Source of the DNA: Dreissena polymorpha
Taxonomy: Eukaryota > Mollusca > Bivalvia > Myida > Dreissenidae
Assembly (NCBI RefSeq): GCF_020536995.1
Contig: NC_068362.1
Location: forward strand, 107,208,689-107,272,688
Direction: 5' to 3'
DNA length: 64,000 nucleotides
A model generated the notes under the pieces. It saw only the letters and a program-made list of their open reading frames with translations, did not search any database and was not told where the DNA came from. This document shows positions 11,560-25,469 of this stretch, piece after piece. The translations under genes were made by a program, and so were the position numbers. Each line of letters opens with the position of its first letter. Position 1 is the first letter of the stretch.

Positions 11560-14440
11560 TAGATAACACACACTCGAATTAACACTTAATTGCAATGTAT
11601 TATTTTATGAATTTCATTCCATTAAATTGTGTTCATAAACTCCTAACCAAAAGTGAAAACTTAATACAAACACCCTTTGTAAAATGTCGGATCAATAACT
11701 CAACAAAGACTTGTTAGTAAATTAATAGCGCGTTCAGATAAAACCAAGTTGGCTGAAGAACTTCATTGTTTGCATTTCCAGATTGAAATTTGAAATTAAA
11801 ATAAAGATAACTTCACAATTGCGCGGTAAACTTATTTTCAAATATGCCTACAGAAGTGTCGGAATATCTATTTCTGAGTGTAGGATTGCAGTTATCGAAT
11901 AACGACTTATATGCTCATATACTGGTTAAAAAGCTTGCTTAGGAAATGTTTAAGTTGGTTAACTGTCAGGCGTCATTTGACTGAAATACGAATGATGAGA
12001 AGATGTTTCGCGCATATAAACTATGCATGCGTTGATTATTATACGAATAACTCAGTATTAATAAAGAGAAAAAAGTTAAGGTATTAGGATCAAATATTAC
12101 GGTAAGACGGTATTATGGAGCTTTGCAATGTGTGTATTTTCTGCGCTGGTCTTCTAAATGTCAAAACAAATAACGAAATAAAAATATTAAGTGTTGACAT
12201 ATAACAATAAGTCGTAATGGTTGAGCCTCAAATTTAAAGTCAAAAAGTTTCACTAAAGAATAAATGTCACAAATTTTCATTAAACAATTAAACGTAGTTG
12301 AGAAGACCTCAACTTGTATTTAAATGTAACGACATTTGTCTTACGTAATGGCGGCAAAGCGAGTCGTTAATAACGAGGCTTGAAATTTATTTACGCTGTG
12401 AAACATATTGATTTATTGATATGCTACGCTTTCCAAAGGGCATTTAGCTCACTGGGTTACCGGTCCTCAGTAGAAAAATCAAAGTTTGCAGACCCATAAT
12501 TGTTAGAGACCTGCTAAATATAATATACGCAAAAAAGAATAGTGTTTATGTACGGTATAATACTTATGTGTCTTAATATTAACAAATAATACATTTACAT
12601 TTCTTCTTGTTGAACTACACACTACTGCTACACCAAAATTAGTACTTGAAATTCAGGAATCCAAGGTATAGGTTATATAATTGCACATATAAAATGCATT
12701 CAAAATGTTATTTTATACGCACGTATGCCTTGTGTTAAACGTAGTTTTAATTGATATATTACGATTTGTCACCTTAAGAAAATGCATATAAAACACAATC
12801 ACACGTCACCTGCATTGTCGTTAGAAATTTTCATACACTTTAAGCAATAAATAAATCAGTTATTGCTCTAAACATAGGTAGACGTGGACATACTTCGTAA
12901 AATAATGTTCAAATTATTTGAACAAACATTGAAAGGTAGACACAGTGAAACAGAAATAATTGTTGGACACCGACTTGCGGCGGTCTTTATTAAATAATTT
13001 TGTGTCGTGTTGTGCAGGAGGAGTTATGTAAAAAAAAGTATCTTTATGTGATTGATAGTTTCTCTATCTATTAACAGTACTGTAATTCCAAATAAACAAT
13101 CATAAATTGTGTCGATGTTTATGTCGTGCGTTTACTTTTTTCAGACGTTTTTTCATTACGAAAACTTATTGAAACAATCACATCCTATATGTTAACAGAA
13201 GAGTCATTCTATACATATATGGCGGTGACGTCAATCTTTTTGTATCACAGACCGTCGTCGACCAAACGAACACAGTTTAAAGTTAAACAAAATAATAGCC
13301 GCTTCGCCTGATGCTATGAACTTTGAAACGCTTGCATTTTTTGTCTGGAGATCTCGGTGTTTGCATCGATTTATTTAATAATATTTAGCGATTATCCGCG
13401 TAGTATTTGTTTCTCTGATTACATTTAGGCATTTCAATGTCGGAGTTATTATATATGGTCTATTCTTGTTCATGTTTACAGATATTGTTAAAAAATCAGT
13501 TAATTTACAAAGTATAGTATGGATGTTTTCATGTTGTTTGTTATTCCATTATGTTCTTAAGCAGGTGTACAAGACATTTAACAGCAATAACGGAGGCAAA
13601 AGTCTAATTCTCTTCGACAAGCAAATCTGAATGTATGCAATATATCTGACTCGCTTCAGCAGATTGGCTGTTATACAAAACATTTGGCTGAAAACGAATG
13701 AACTGGTATTATGTTTCACAGTAATGTAATGAATCCTACATTCGTGAATAACTATCATAGTATTGAGTATTGAAGTATCGGTAGTAGTTATGTCGAAATA
13801 TATCACCGTGTGATATGAGCAAGACCCGAAACGCAGAATTTAAAATCAATAGCAAAGTAAGGAAATAAAGCCATGTGTTCTATGTATGTTCTTATAATTG
13901 TGTGTAGATTGTAATTTTAGTTTCCTTGATTTGCATGTATGACCAATATGGGTTATTATTCTGACTAAGAAAATATGTTCTGCACAAGTTGTATGTAAAG
14001 CAGGTGTTATATAAATCTATGTTACATTGTTAGATTCACAACAACAAAAAACAAATTGGCAAACACATGAACATGTCTTAATAATATTCCTATGTATCGT
14101 CACTTTTGCATAAAATGATTGCCAAATTATATTAAGATTATTCTGGACAATTTCGGCTGTAACATATTACTGATTTCATTTTTATTTTAAATTTTCTTTT
14201 TTGTCTAATAATAAAACTAAATATTCGTGGATTCAATGGATCAGTAATGTATACTTCAATAGCCTGCATCACATCATCATAGTTTCACTTATCAGTTACA
14301 CATGTTCTGCGTTATCCCGTTATTAATGGGTGACCAGACGTGATACATCAATTGCGTTATTTTATACGACGACTTCTTTACAACCATAAATTAATCAATT
14401 ATAGTTGAGCAAGCTTTGGAATCAATAGCACGATTTCATC
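11560..14440. other. no recognised gene
   Basis: Long AT-rich spacer. Open frames at 13,126-13,311 (+) and 13,549-13,806 (-) show no family resemblance. A weak tRNA A-box-like phrase (TTTAGCTCACTGGG) near 12,445 has no partner B box in place. Confidence 0.5.
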
Positions 14441-14443
14441 CTC

Positions 14444-14782
14444 ATCATCAGCAGCAGAATCATCATCATCATCATCGTCATCATCATCATCATCATCATT
14501 ATTATCATCATCATCATCATCATCACTATCATCATCATCATATTCATATTCATATTCATCATCATATTCATCATCATATTCATCATCACCATATTCCTCC
14601 TCCTCATCATCATCATCACCAACATCATCATCATCATCATCATCGTCGTCGTCGTCCTCGTCGTCGTCGTAGTCGTCGTTATCATCATCATCGTCATCAA
14701 CATCATCCTCAACCTCATCATCATCACCATCACCATCATCATCATCATCCCCATCATCATCATCATCATCATTTTTTTTAAC
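14444..14782 (+). repeat. (CAT)n-type trinucleotide tract
   Basis: About 340 bases of CAT with interruptions of CAC, CGT, CCT and ATT. It leaves both strands open (His-rich on +, Met-rich on -), but this is a by-product of the repeat, not a gene. Confidence 0.95.
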
Positions 14783-16147
14783 AACATCCGCGTGCGAAGA
14801 TCAAACGAAACCTGGAACTTAGGTTATGCATTAAATAGTCGTAAACAAGAAAAAATTTCAGCGAGCGAATGAAAACGTGAAGAAAACTTTACAATTATTT
14901 TGGAATTCCCAGAACTACTTTTACAACATTACTCTCCGCCTATGGTTTGTGTCAGAATGTACCAGTCTTAAATTCCTACTTGGCAAGTCTCGGTTAAGAG
15001 TAAAATGTACAATAACCCATGAGAACATTCCATGTGTATGGCCAAATAATCGCATTTTTTCCATGTAATATACAAACGACATTTAACAGTGGGAATACTT
15101 TTTTATTGTGAATGTGCATTAGGATATTAGTTGGACATTAGGTTTTCTGGTGATCAAAACAGAGAGATATAACCTTCAAAATTGTATATTGTCGATGACA
15201 AACACTTAAATTGAAATGGAGTGAACATTTAAAAATCAGGCACATGTCTTAATATTGACATTTTGCGATAATATCACTTAAATGCAATAAATCAATGGTT
15301 TAATTAAAAACTTATGTCTTTGAAGCGGTATGGGATCACTAAACACATAGTAAAATAGTTTGCATAAGGAAATATAAGCATCAATAAATCAGGCCTCATT
15401 GCCCAAAAACAAATTTTAAGAATAGATAAATTACGACATAAATAAACAAAATAAATCGGGCAATATTTACAGAAGCTTTTTTAAGATGGTAGCTATAAAT
15501 TTGGTTCCGTTTTTTATTTACATAGTCAACTTGAAGATTAAGTAGTGTTCCCTTCGGTATCATTTTCATGTAAGAGGGCATAAATATTAACCATTCAATA
15601 CTTCACATCCCTTGGAGACCGCCCTACATGCATCGCATGCTCTTTTAGCCATTGGTATCAGTATGGCGGTTACTGCGCTTAATAAAACGTAAAACGGACT
15701 GAACCAAAGACCAATACTGACCCAGTACCCAATTTTAGGAATGTTGACATAAAGTAATCCGAACTTGATCTGAAATTCTACGAGTGTTGAGTTATTTAAA
15801 GTAAACCTTCAATTATTTATCTTTTAATTAAAAGCTTAAAAACATATTACCTTCGTTGCTTACCGGAGAGTACTTAGTGAAGAGAAGCAGTGGAGAATGT
15901 ATAGGGCTGTGTGATGAAAGGTTCGCCTTTGGGCTGCAAATGCGTACATTTGATTTATAGAGTAGAAACAAGATGAACGTGATGGCCCTGAAATGCTTAT
16001 CATACTTCAAGATACACCAATTATCAAATACACTTACATTGTTTAACCCCAACGTTCTCAGATTCAAACATGGCCGTGATATTGTAAATAAAATTATTAT
16101 GAACAAGTTTGATCAATTCTGATTAATACATAGGCCTACAACATTGG

Positions 16148-16196
<49 letters not shown>

Positions 16197-17406
16197 CGTT
16201 GTCAAGATAAAAAGTCTGATAAAGTTTCATCAATAGCGATTCATAAATGTTTTCTTTTGCATTTCGATATAGACATACAATTGGAATCTAAAAAAATAAC
16301 AATCTGTTTTAAGGTGTAATGGCTGTCTTGCTTTAGACTATTTTTTTTATATTCGAACTGGTATGAAATTTTTTTATACTAAGTCCGTCTTTTCAAGATT
16401 CATTAAGACAGATTCATAAATGCGAGTAGTAAAACTGTGTGTATTTTTTTTGATACCTAGATTATAAATGCTGTTGCCGGTGTTTCTATCACAGCCCAAA
16501 ATGGCATTAAATAATGAAAACATAAACAAAACATTTAGCATAAAGAGGAAAACAACTCTGTGTCCATAGGTGTTAGATTATGTAGCATATATTCTAATTT
16601 ATTACTTTATGGAGATTATACACTTTGCTACATGCACATTTCGTTCTGTATGGTTGATATTATGGGTAAATATATCATGTATGTAAAAACATATCCCAGT
16701 GATAACCTTGTTCATTCTATGCTTGGATGATCTGTTCGACACTTGAAACGAACGTTTATAGTTAAGGATACGCAGTCGCTAAGACGCTTGGAGTGTGTTT
16801 AATATTGATTTTTGTATTCGGATTATATATAAGCAATTTGAAATATAAACGAAACGTATACATGTACTTAAAAGTATATTGAATTCAATCAAATATGAAG
16901 CGATGATCAATGCAGTTATATAAGCGGTTATATAAGAAATCGTATAATTGTACGAAACCGTGTACTCATCATACATTCTATGGCGGGTAATTAAGTTTTA
17001 ACAACATTAAGACAGTTAAGTCTTTTAAATCCTTTTTCTTTCATAAATGTTGTTATCTTTATACGTTTACAACTCTTGTTTGCATTTAGCAATTGACGAA
17101 ATATGGAAAGAATCGCAGCATACGATGAACATTTACACACACAGTGAGATTTGACGGCAATGCCGTATCCCTTACAACAACAGAGTAGTATTGCCAGTAT
17201 ATCGTCGAGTTTGAACTATCAGTGGTAGTAACGTAGTTCTTATCTCAATAACGTTATTTTTTAAGTCTGTCGTTTAGTAAATCTTAACAGTAATCGTATT
17301 AAAAAATGTATTGCATTTAATACCCGACACATATCTACGCAACATAGATATACAATTCATGTTATATTTATCAATTACGGTAGTCCAATCATTTTACAGT
17401 TTGACC
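14783..17406. other. spacer with a (TA)22 run
   Basis: No gene recognised. A pure TA dinucleotide run occupies 16,151-16,194. The remaining open frames are short and without known motifs. Confidence 0.6.
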
Positions 17407-17923
17407 TTAAAGGGAACTTTTCACGCTTTGGTAAATTGACAAAATTGAAAAAAAGTTGTTTCAGATTCGCAAATTTTCGTTTAAGTTATGATATTTGTGA
17501 GGAAACAGTAATACTGAACATTTACCATGGTCTAATATAGCCATTATATGCATCTTTTGACGATTTTAAAACCTAAAAATTATAAAGCGTTGCAACGCGA
17601 AACGATTGAATAATTTGGAGAGTTCTGTTTTTGTCGTTAAATTTTGTGAAACTACGAAGATTGCTTATATAAGGTATAAAATACGTTCAGGTTGGTACAC
17701 GGCGGAATAGCTCAGTAGGATAAAGCGTTTTTACTTCAGGACTCTGGCAGGACTCCAGGGGTCACTGGTTCGAAACCTGATCCGGGCAATGTTCTTTTCC
17801 TTTTTTTAATTTTATTCTTGATTTTTTACTGGAGCTTTTACGATCCAATGTTTACATTTATCGATATAAAGCATTTAATGAATAAGTTAAAAAATGCCGA
17901 AATCTGTGAAAAGGCCCCTTTAA
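17407..17923 (+). mobile_element. TTAA-ended element with embedded tRNA-like segment
   Basis: The ends are TTAAAGGGAACTTTTCAC and, inverted, TTAAAGGGGCCTTTTCAC, an 18-base terminal inverted repeat with two mismatches and TTAA at both tips. The 517-bp body has no open frame. Its middle (17,704-17,790) carries a tRNA-like pair of pol III boxes. This is either a TTAA-type MITE that captured a SINE head or a known chimeric bivalve repeat. Confidence 0.75.
17704..17790 (+). other. tRNA-like pol III promoter segment (SINE head)
   Basis: ATAGCTCAGTAGGATAAAGC resembles the tRNA D-arm/A box, and CTGGTTCGAAACCTGATCC is a good T-arm/B box. The 5' acceptor strand does not pair well with the 3' ATCCGGGC end and the variable part is overlong, so this is a tRNA-derived repeat segment, not a working tRNA gene. 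Confidence 0.7.
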
Positions 17924-18202
17924 AAAAATGCAACAGAAATTGTTTTACATTTTTTATTGATCGTATATAGTTATTAAACAAATATGAAAAATCTAGAATA
18001 ATCGAAGCAGGGGAAATATGAAAATAATCGAGTTTATTTTTCCTATTATATAAATTAAAGAATTGTCCCAAATACCCCACCGTACCTAAGCTACTCGGAG
18101 GATTTTTCGGTGGTTGTTAACGATGACAACAGCGTCGATGAAGGTCGTTGGTGATTTAAATGGGATTCGTGCTTGATTTGTTTAGAAAAAACAACTTTAC
18201 AG

Positions 18203-19305
18203 GTGAGTTTTCGTCATTTACAGGTCAAATCTCTTGTGCGACAAGTATGTTAAGCCATTTAAAGTGCAAAAATACAAATGTTACATGTTTTCGCGGTTTA
18301 AGATTGAACAACATTATTTAGTAATATTTTCTCGCTTTGAGTGGCATTCTATTTTCATACGCACAAAATATAAGTTACATTTATAAAAAAATCAATCATA
18401 ATCACCACTAAACACACATTTTTGGGTTGAAACGTTGTCCGCAGGAATGCAGCTACTGCATTAAAAACTCAAGTACGGAAGCGCTTTTGTTTCATAATTT
18501 CAATTCTGACTACTCATTTACTCATTACTTAAAAGTCTATAGCTACCAATACAACATAAAATACTTATTTTTTTCCTTTCCTTTATATTTCAGTTGAATC
18601 CAGCAGGTGTGTGACAGATGTTCAGACAATTGACAAAGCATTTGGTGACCAGTCTGTTTTTGTAAGTATTTCCTGGGTTTTGAAATAAATGACAGAAAAT
18701 TAGTGTATCCAATATATTTTTGCCAATCTAGTTATCTATGCAATCTAAAATACATACATGAAATTGTCATTAATGGATCATTGTTAAAGCTCATGTTAAT
18801 TAAGGTTATTGGTCTTCTGTTGTCATCCTTCTTTGGGCTTTCATGTTGGACGCTTCATGAATACTTGCATCAGCCAGATTCACTCATGTTTACGGTGACC
18901 ATTACCAGACATGATAACAAGCATTTTGCTTTCTAACAAAATTGCTCCCATAACAAACATTTCTATTTTTTGTATTATGTATTTCAGACAATAACATGGA
19001 AGTGATTTACCTGATGTCTTGCGGATAATGTTAGAAATCCTGACATGTGAGTATTATTGTGTCAAAAATAATGAAATTAATATAATTTATCGTTCAACAA
19101 TATGAAGAAATCTACTATAACTTCTTACCACGCATGCCCTATTTTGAAACTAGAATCAGACCAACATTATACTAATAAATATGGTGCAATACAAGTGTAC
19201 AGGTTCAAAGTTTATATATTATTAAAAATAAATGCAGTAATGAAAAAACAATATTCAGTAAGTGTGAAACATAAACCTAACAGTTGTCTCCTCTTTATAT
19301 TACAG
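18203..19305 (+). other. possible 5' non-coding exons of the PIN-like gene copy
   Basis: Donor and acceptor signals are arranged as if for short leader exons: a CAG/GTGAGT donor at 18,203; an acceptor before 18,594 with donor GTAAGT at about 18,662; an acceptor near 18,988 with donor GTGAGT near 19,049; and a pyrimidine-rich acceptor TTATATTACAG ending at 19,305, directly before the first coding block. The signals were read by eye and no transcript supports them. Confidence 0.35.
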
Positions 19306-22300
19306 AATGGATATCATGATTTGCTGTATATGTCACCATGCAGTTGAAGACAACCAAGGCTCTAAACTTACGGTAAAAGGATGCAGTGGAATAAATGATG
19401 CTAGCTTGAAGAGACAGGATAATGTTCAGGCTGTTCCAGGAAATTTTGTTCACATTGCATGTCGAAAGACGTACACAAATGCTAATGTTATTGTTCGCGA
19501 TACAAAAGAAAACCTTAGTCCAAACACCTGATTTGTGAGGTCTAAAGCTGATGTATTGAATTTTCAAGAACATTGTATATTTTGTGGTCATTCTGCTAAA
19601 TACAATGACAGAAAACGCGGTTTGGATGTTTTTCCAGTAAGGAAATAAGAGTTTCAAAAAACTATAATAGAGTTGTGTTCAGCTAGAGGAGATGATTGGG
19701 CTGATAAGGTCCGGGGCAGGATAGAATATGTAAATGACCTACCAGCAGTTGATGCAGTTTACCACCAGTCCTGTAGCATCAATTTTAGAACATTTAAAGA
19801 TATGCCAACACATTTCCGCAGTGTTACCGAACCTATGACGATAACATCACCAATACGACGCAGACCCACGAACGAAGCAGCACATCTAGCTTTTTAACAA
19901 GTGATCGCATCATTAAAAGAAAGTGACGATGAGCAAATAACAGTTACAGATTTAGTTGACCAAATTACATGACTTCTATTCACAAGGAAAGTTAGATAAT
20001 GCCGAAGCCCAAAAAGTGACTCTTTTAAAAACAGCAGCTAAGTTAATTCAATATGAAGGAATGAATCAAGGATGTAAAAAGTGACAAATTAGTTTATCCA
20101 AATCCGGATGATATCGCCAATAAGCAGTTTGTGCCTGAAAGCTTATTAATCTTTTTAAGAGAAATATTTTCGGGGAAGGATTCTGATGTAAAATTGTGCT
20201 CAATAGGTAAAGCCATTATGCAAGCTTGTCGACCTAGAACTATCATAGCTCCATTACAGTTGGGGTTTGCAGTTCAGCTCCATCATCATTTTGCGTCAAG
20301 GTATCTCATTGATGTGTTGAATAGCCTTGAATTTTGTGTGTCTTACTCTGAAGTGCAGATGTTCGAGTCAAGTGCAGTTTTTACAAACAATACAAATATT
20401 GAAAACTATCATGAAGACATGTTCATTCAATATGTGGGTGACAATGTAGACCATAATCTACGGATTTTGGATGGACACAATACCTTTCATGGTATGGGTA
20501 TGATTGCCTGTGTTACACCGGCAAACTTTGGTTATAAACCAGTGACAAGAAGGCGCATTACAACTGAGGATCTCTTGTCAATTGGAAGGATAAATAAACA
20601 ATATTACACAGCACCATGTAATTCAAAGCCTTCACTGAAATTGTCAGAGATAACATTACAGAATAAAACTCGTTTATATGATGCTTACAACAAAATTTCA
20701 TTTCTTGCGCAGATCACTTGGCCACACAGGAAACCTGGACCCGAATGGTCAGGACTTATGCAGATGATAAGTAAAGGTGAACACCCAGGTAAATCATCGG
20801 TTATCCTGCTACCTATGATTGATATGGATCCGAACGACATGTCATGCGTTTTCACAACACTTCAGTATATTTCTAGCCATGCATACAAGTACAAGCAAAC
20901 CGCAGTTGTCACATTTGATCAACCATTGTATTAAACAGCAGTAACAATTGTATCTAAAGCTAATGATGGTACTTTGCTAAAGGACATGGTAGTTCGACTA
21001 GGCGGATTTCACTGCATAATGAGCTTTCTGGGATGCATTGGCCAATTCATGTCAGGCACAGGATTGAATGAATTGTTTGAAACAGTGTATGCTCCAAATA
21101 CTGTGCCACACATTATGAGCGTGAAAGCAGTTGCAAGAGCTGTTCGCGGAGACTCGTTAGCCTCAACTGCCCCTATGTATTATTTTGATGCGTGAGGAAA
21201 TAATTAGTACTGTAGAAAACCCTATTGATGATAATAACAACACACCAGCAACTCCAAGTAAAACAAACTGCAATAATGCAGAAAGTACATTTGAAGGAAT
21301 TAGCTACACTGTGTCTCCCAGCATGCAAACAATGACTGACCTCTATGAAAAGCTTGTATCTGGTAAAATCTAGCACAAGATGTGTATGACAATGAACTTT
21401 TAGATAAGTTATTTCGATCCTGGTTGGACACAAATCTCGTCTGAAAGTGTACCCATCAGCAGCATTGTGGATCCAGTATTTGGAAACTATGAAGAAACTT
21501 CCCTAAAGCCATCCAAATGTTTGTCAAGCATTTCAAAATGGTTTACAAGTTGTGAGACAAAGTGAAAGATACTGGGCACGCTTGTCACCAGACCTTGTTA
21601 TTGAGCAAGTCTTAATGAGAAGTGCAAAAACTACAGGTGGAATGACACGTGGTAAGGGTATGTCAGAAAGCCAACGTACACAATGGCTTTTATACATGCC
21701 TACATGTGTTAAAATGAACAATGCAATGCAATCTTTCTGTGAGAAAGAATTTCAGTCCAGTCCACAACATAATAAGGAATTTGGGAAAACTCGCAATGAG
21801 TGAGACTACAAGGACACACAAACATTCGTGTCCTTTCTATAAGAAAGAACTCCATTTCGTAAGGATCCTCTTTTGTTCAATATAGAAACTGGTGTCACAC
21901 CCTCAGAAAACGTGAATGTACATAAGGCTTAAAGTGTTGGGGATGGAATTGTCCAGTCTATGATGGGACAAGATGCTTTTGAAATCACATTTAAACGGAA
22001 CAAAAGGGCGGTTACTCTGGACGCTGCACCGCGGACCAAGACAGATGACGTTGTGAAAGTTGATCCACAATTACTGTTTCAAAGACTATCTACAGCAGCC
22101 CAGAGATTTGCTGATGACATTCCGAGTATATTTTCATATGAGCTTTGTAGTGTACCATTTGCATTGTTTGATACTTCTGGACTCATTCGAAAGTCTCAAA
22201 AGTTCTTACTGGCTGATGCAATATGAAAACTTGGTGACTGTAGTGCATGTGAGGAATCTGACACTGTAAACTCAACTTATGTGCTTGATGGTGGATCTCT

Positions 22301-23450
22301 TCTTAATCATTTGCCGTGGAAGTTGGGAATGACATTTGCTGAAATATGTAAAGCCTATATAAGCTACATAGCTGGAAGGTATTCCAGTGCAGTGATTGTG
22401 TTTGATGGTTATCTGTCAGGACCAACAACAAAAGACACAGCACATATCAGGCGAACGCATGGTGTTGTTGGATCAAAAGTCTAATTTACAAAATGCACTT
22501 CATTGGCTTCACGAAAAGAGAAGTTCTTGTCAAACCCAGAAAATAAACAGAATTTCATTTTCATGTTGGGAACAGAATTAGAAGGACACGGATATCGTTG
22601 TGTTCACGCTGTCCATGATGCTGATCGGTTGATTGTAGAAACCTCTCTCAAATTAGCGGAAACATCAAATGTAACCATTATTGGTGAAGATACGGATTTA
22701 CTTGTACTTCTGTTACATTTCTATTCACCCAGCAGATCGGTATTCTTCAAGTCAGCAACCAGTGCTACAGCCTCCAAGGGATTGCGAGTTTGGCATATTC
22801 AGAAAACAAAACGGGTATAAGGTCTCAGCTGTTCCCATATCCTGCCTGTAATACATGCCCTCACTGGATGTGATACTACCTCACAGATGTATGGCATAAG
22901 CAAAGGAGCGGCACTGAAAAAGTTTTTGGGTGATACAGATCTTGTTACACTTGCGGAGACATTTATAGAATAGTCCACTGAAGAAAGCATATTAAAAAAT
23001 AGAGAAAATATACTTGTTATTCTGTATGGTGGATTGGATGAGGAAGGGTTAGACATGTTATGCTTCAGGAAATTTACGCGGAAGCTAATGACAAGTACTA
23101 CCCATGTGCAGGTCCAAACATTACCACCTACCTCTAGGTCGGCTAAGTATCACAGCGTGCGCTCATATTTTTAAGTCCAGGAGTGGATAGGAGCTGACCC
23201 AATGGGCCAACTGAATGGGGTTGGGCTCTTAATAACGACAGACTTCTACCATTGAAAACAGATTTGCCGCTTGCCCCAGAGAACCTTCTTAACATGATTA
23301 AATGCAGATGCAAACGAAATTGCGATTCTAAAAAAATGCACATGTAGAAAAACGAACTTGAATGTGCAACTGGATGTTCAGAGTGCCAGGGTGTTAGTTG
23401 CACTAACACAACATGTAGACGGGATCAGACGAGTCTGACTCAGACTTGGA
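19306..23450 (+). pseudogene. broken copy of a multi-copy PIN/FEN-like nuclease family with CXC-type tail
   Basis: Coding remnants follow one another in a single direction over 4.1 kb in several frames. In order they are an N-terminal C-x2-C...C cluster (MICCICHHAVED, 19,307 on), a CxxxF..F block (to 19,897), a 267-codon block at 20,131-20,934 ending VTFDQPLY, a block with RLGGFH..MSFLGCIG (21,000 on), VFDGYLSGPTTKD..H.RR (22,405 on), a GEDTDLLVLLLHF motif of PIN/FEN-like acidic sites (22,683-22,722), ALTGCDTTSQ (about 22,860), and a cysteine-rich CRCKRNC...CTCRK...C..GCSEC tail (23,300-23,440). I recognise this order from large families of uncharacterised proteins in molluscs, cnidarians and fish; their role is unknown to me. 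Multiple stops and frameshifts show this copy is dead. It might be transposon cargo, but I see no terminal repeats. Confidence 0.75.
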
Positions 23451-24395
23451 ATTATAAGAACCTTGTTTAACATTTGTGTTAAAGACTTTATTACATGCGC
23501 CTGATACTTGTGGTCAAACATGAACGTAATGTGGCAGTCATATATCTTATTGAGGTTATGTTCGTTGCCCCACTCACTTCTTCATTATTGTATAATGTTT
23601 AATGTATATTTATCTCGCTTTAAATACATGCACAGATAGCCAAAGAATATATTTTTATATTATTTGCTACTTTTTGTGTACCGGATTATGTTCAAATATT
23701 GAAATGAAACTGCTCTTCTGAACACTATTAAGCAGTAGCAGGCAATTTCAATCTGAAATATTAAGTGTTTACCTAGTAAATATTTTCATTTTTTTACAAT
23801 ATTTCCCCTGCTTAGATTTTTCTAGATTTTTTTTATTTGATATGTAATAGATCCTAGATGGTAAATTTAAAGGTTTCTGTTCTGTTGCAATTTTTTAAGG
23901 TTATGGCTATTTTGGGGATATTTTGACTGGACTACGGGGGCTTGACATGCGCTATAAATGAAACAACAGCGACACACCCTGGATTATTTTACCAATAGAC
24001 AACCCGTAGGCTACTGACAGTACTCTTGAATAAAAAAAACAAGTCAATTGGAATGTCCTTTTTGCATTGATTAAAAGTTATTGGTAAATTGATGTTATAA
24101 TTGTTTTCATGTTGCTTCATTTTGAATCCGTATTTATTGTTTCTTACATTTTAACGATCAAAAGCCGGCGGCTACCTAGGTCGCTCTTTCCAATTATTTG
24201 TAGTATGTATTTCCTTAAAAACAGCATGCATACTTTAAAATAGTTACCAAAACCCATCGAATAATTGAAATTGTTTTTGTGTAATCTTAAACTGCTTATA
24301 CTTATCGATATTTGTGTTTTAAAGATGATGATAGAGCCACAACGTGTTTCTTCCGAACGTTGATTTCCTTCGACGATGTAGCTAAATAAAACATC
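23451..24395. other. spacer and probable promoter/5' UTR of the NLR-like gene
   Basis: No coding sequence is seen. The last ~90 bases (24,300-24,395) lead into the receptor start codon; I could not place a TATA box or transcription start with confidence. Confidence 0.4.
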
Positions 24396-24965
24396 ATGGC
24401 GAATCTAGCCGATGTGTTCACTGAGTCGGAAAGAACGAACTGGCTGAAGGCATTGCTTGCAATTAATATTGCAAAGTCTGGCCTAGAGCAGTTCGCGGAG
24501 AACGAGGCTAAAACTCTACACGGCAATATATACAACGCAATTTTGACAAGTGGCGCAGTCGCGTGTACTGGCTGTCAAACAGCAAACTTGCTGAAATGCC
24601 CTTCGTTGGGGATATGCAAAAAACGTGGAGCGCAAGGGCTATGCACATCTGTGCATGACACCGCGTCCAAACAACCGCGACCATGTCCTGCTAATGTTTG
24701 CAATAAAGTCCTTAACGAAATTGCAAAGCAACATAAATATCACAATCCTTCGTGGAAAAATACAGTAGCGATTCACTGGGCATCAAATCCATGGGAAATT
24801 GCCAAGGCTTATTTTCCTCCAGAAGGTTACGCTGAAAAGGCGTCGGCTCAAGATACTGACTTCAACGGCATCATCAGTTTTTTTATGAACTGTAAACACT
24901 TCGATAACAAGTTTTCGTTCCCCATAGCTCCAGGAAAAACACATCCACCATGCCTTTTAACAAAG
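24396..24965 (+). CDS. NLR-like receptor exon 1: cysteine-rich N-terminal domain
   Basis: This exon encodes the first 190 residues of a predicted NACHT-LRR receptor. The start ATG lies in good context (A at -3, G at +4) and opens MANLADVFTESERTNW. A cluster of cysteines follows (ACTGCQTANLLKCP, then GICKK..GAQGLC and PCPANVC, residues about 55-110), then a helical region with WKN..A.HWASNPWEIAKAYF and the hydrophobic ISFFMNCKHFDNKFSF. There is no signal peptide or membrane segment, so the product is probably cytosolic. The exon ends in phase 0 at AAG/GTAAAT, and exon 2 also starts in phase 0. I know this N-terminus only from uncharacterised bivalve proteins that carry NACHT and LRR downstream. 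Zinc binding is possible but unproven. Confidence 0.82.
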
Positions 24966-25469
24966 GTAAATATATGCGATTCATATTTAATCTATCATTT
25001 TGAGTAAGTCCTTCAAAAATACCACAATAAAAATGTAACATAGCGTCCCTGCGTTGGTCTGCGAAGTCAAGTTTACTGAAATCAGCGGTTGTTTCTTTTC
25101 ACTGAGAAAGCAACACATGCTATTGTTGTGCAATTGTTATGTCAATGTGGCTTTTACTTTGCAATCTTGGACTTATATGTTTGTAACACTTCTTACCAAT
25201 CAAATGTTGTTGTTTTTATGAAAAGGCATAAGTGGATAAATTAAGACCGCTTTATGTCTTTCTTTGTTCTACAGTGGAAAACACGTTTCTTTAGAATGAA
25301 GTTATATAACATATGCATTTTTATTAATGTTTGTTTCAAACAAACTTTATTGTCTTAAAAGTGTATTTTATCTCACAAATGTGTTCATGAACACTATGAA
25401 TATAATATAATCGGCTATTTTGGAATGTTCACGCAAAGTTTGGAATGCAGTACTGTTGACGGTAAAAGT

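Noticed and set aside
14416-14787. His-rich (+) and Met-rich (-) open frames
   Set aside because: They are translations of a (CAT)n tract; open on both strands with no flanking coding signal.
16151-16194. (TA)n run as a promoter element
   Set aside because: A plain dinucleotide microsatellite with no gene nearby.
17704-17790. functional tRNA gene
   Set aside because: The B box is good, but the acceptor stem does not close and the segment lies inside a repeat with inverted ends.
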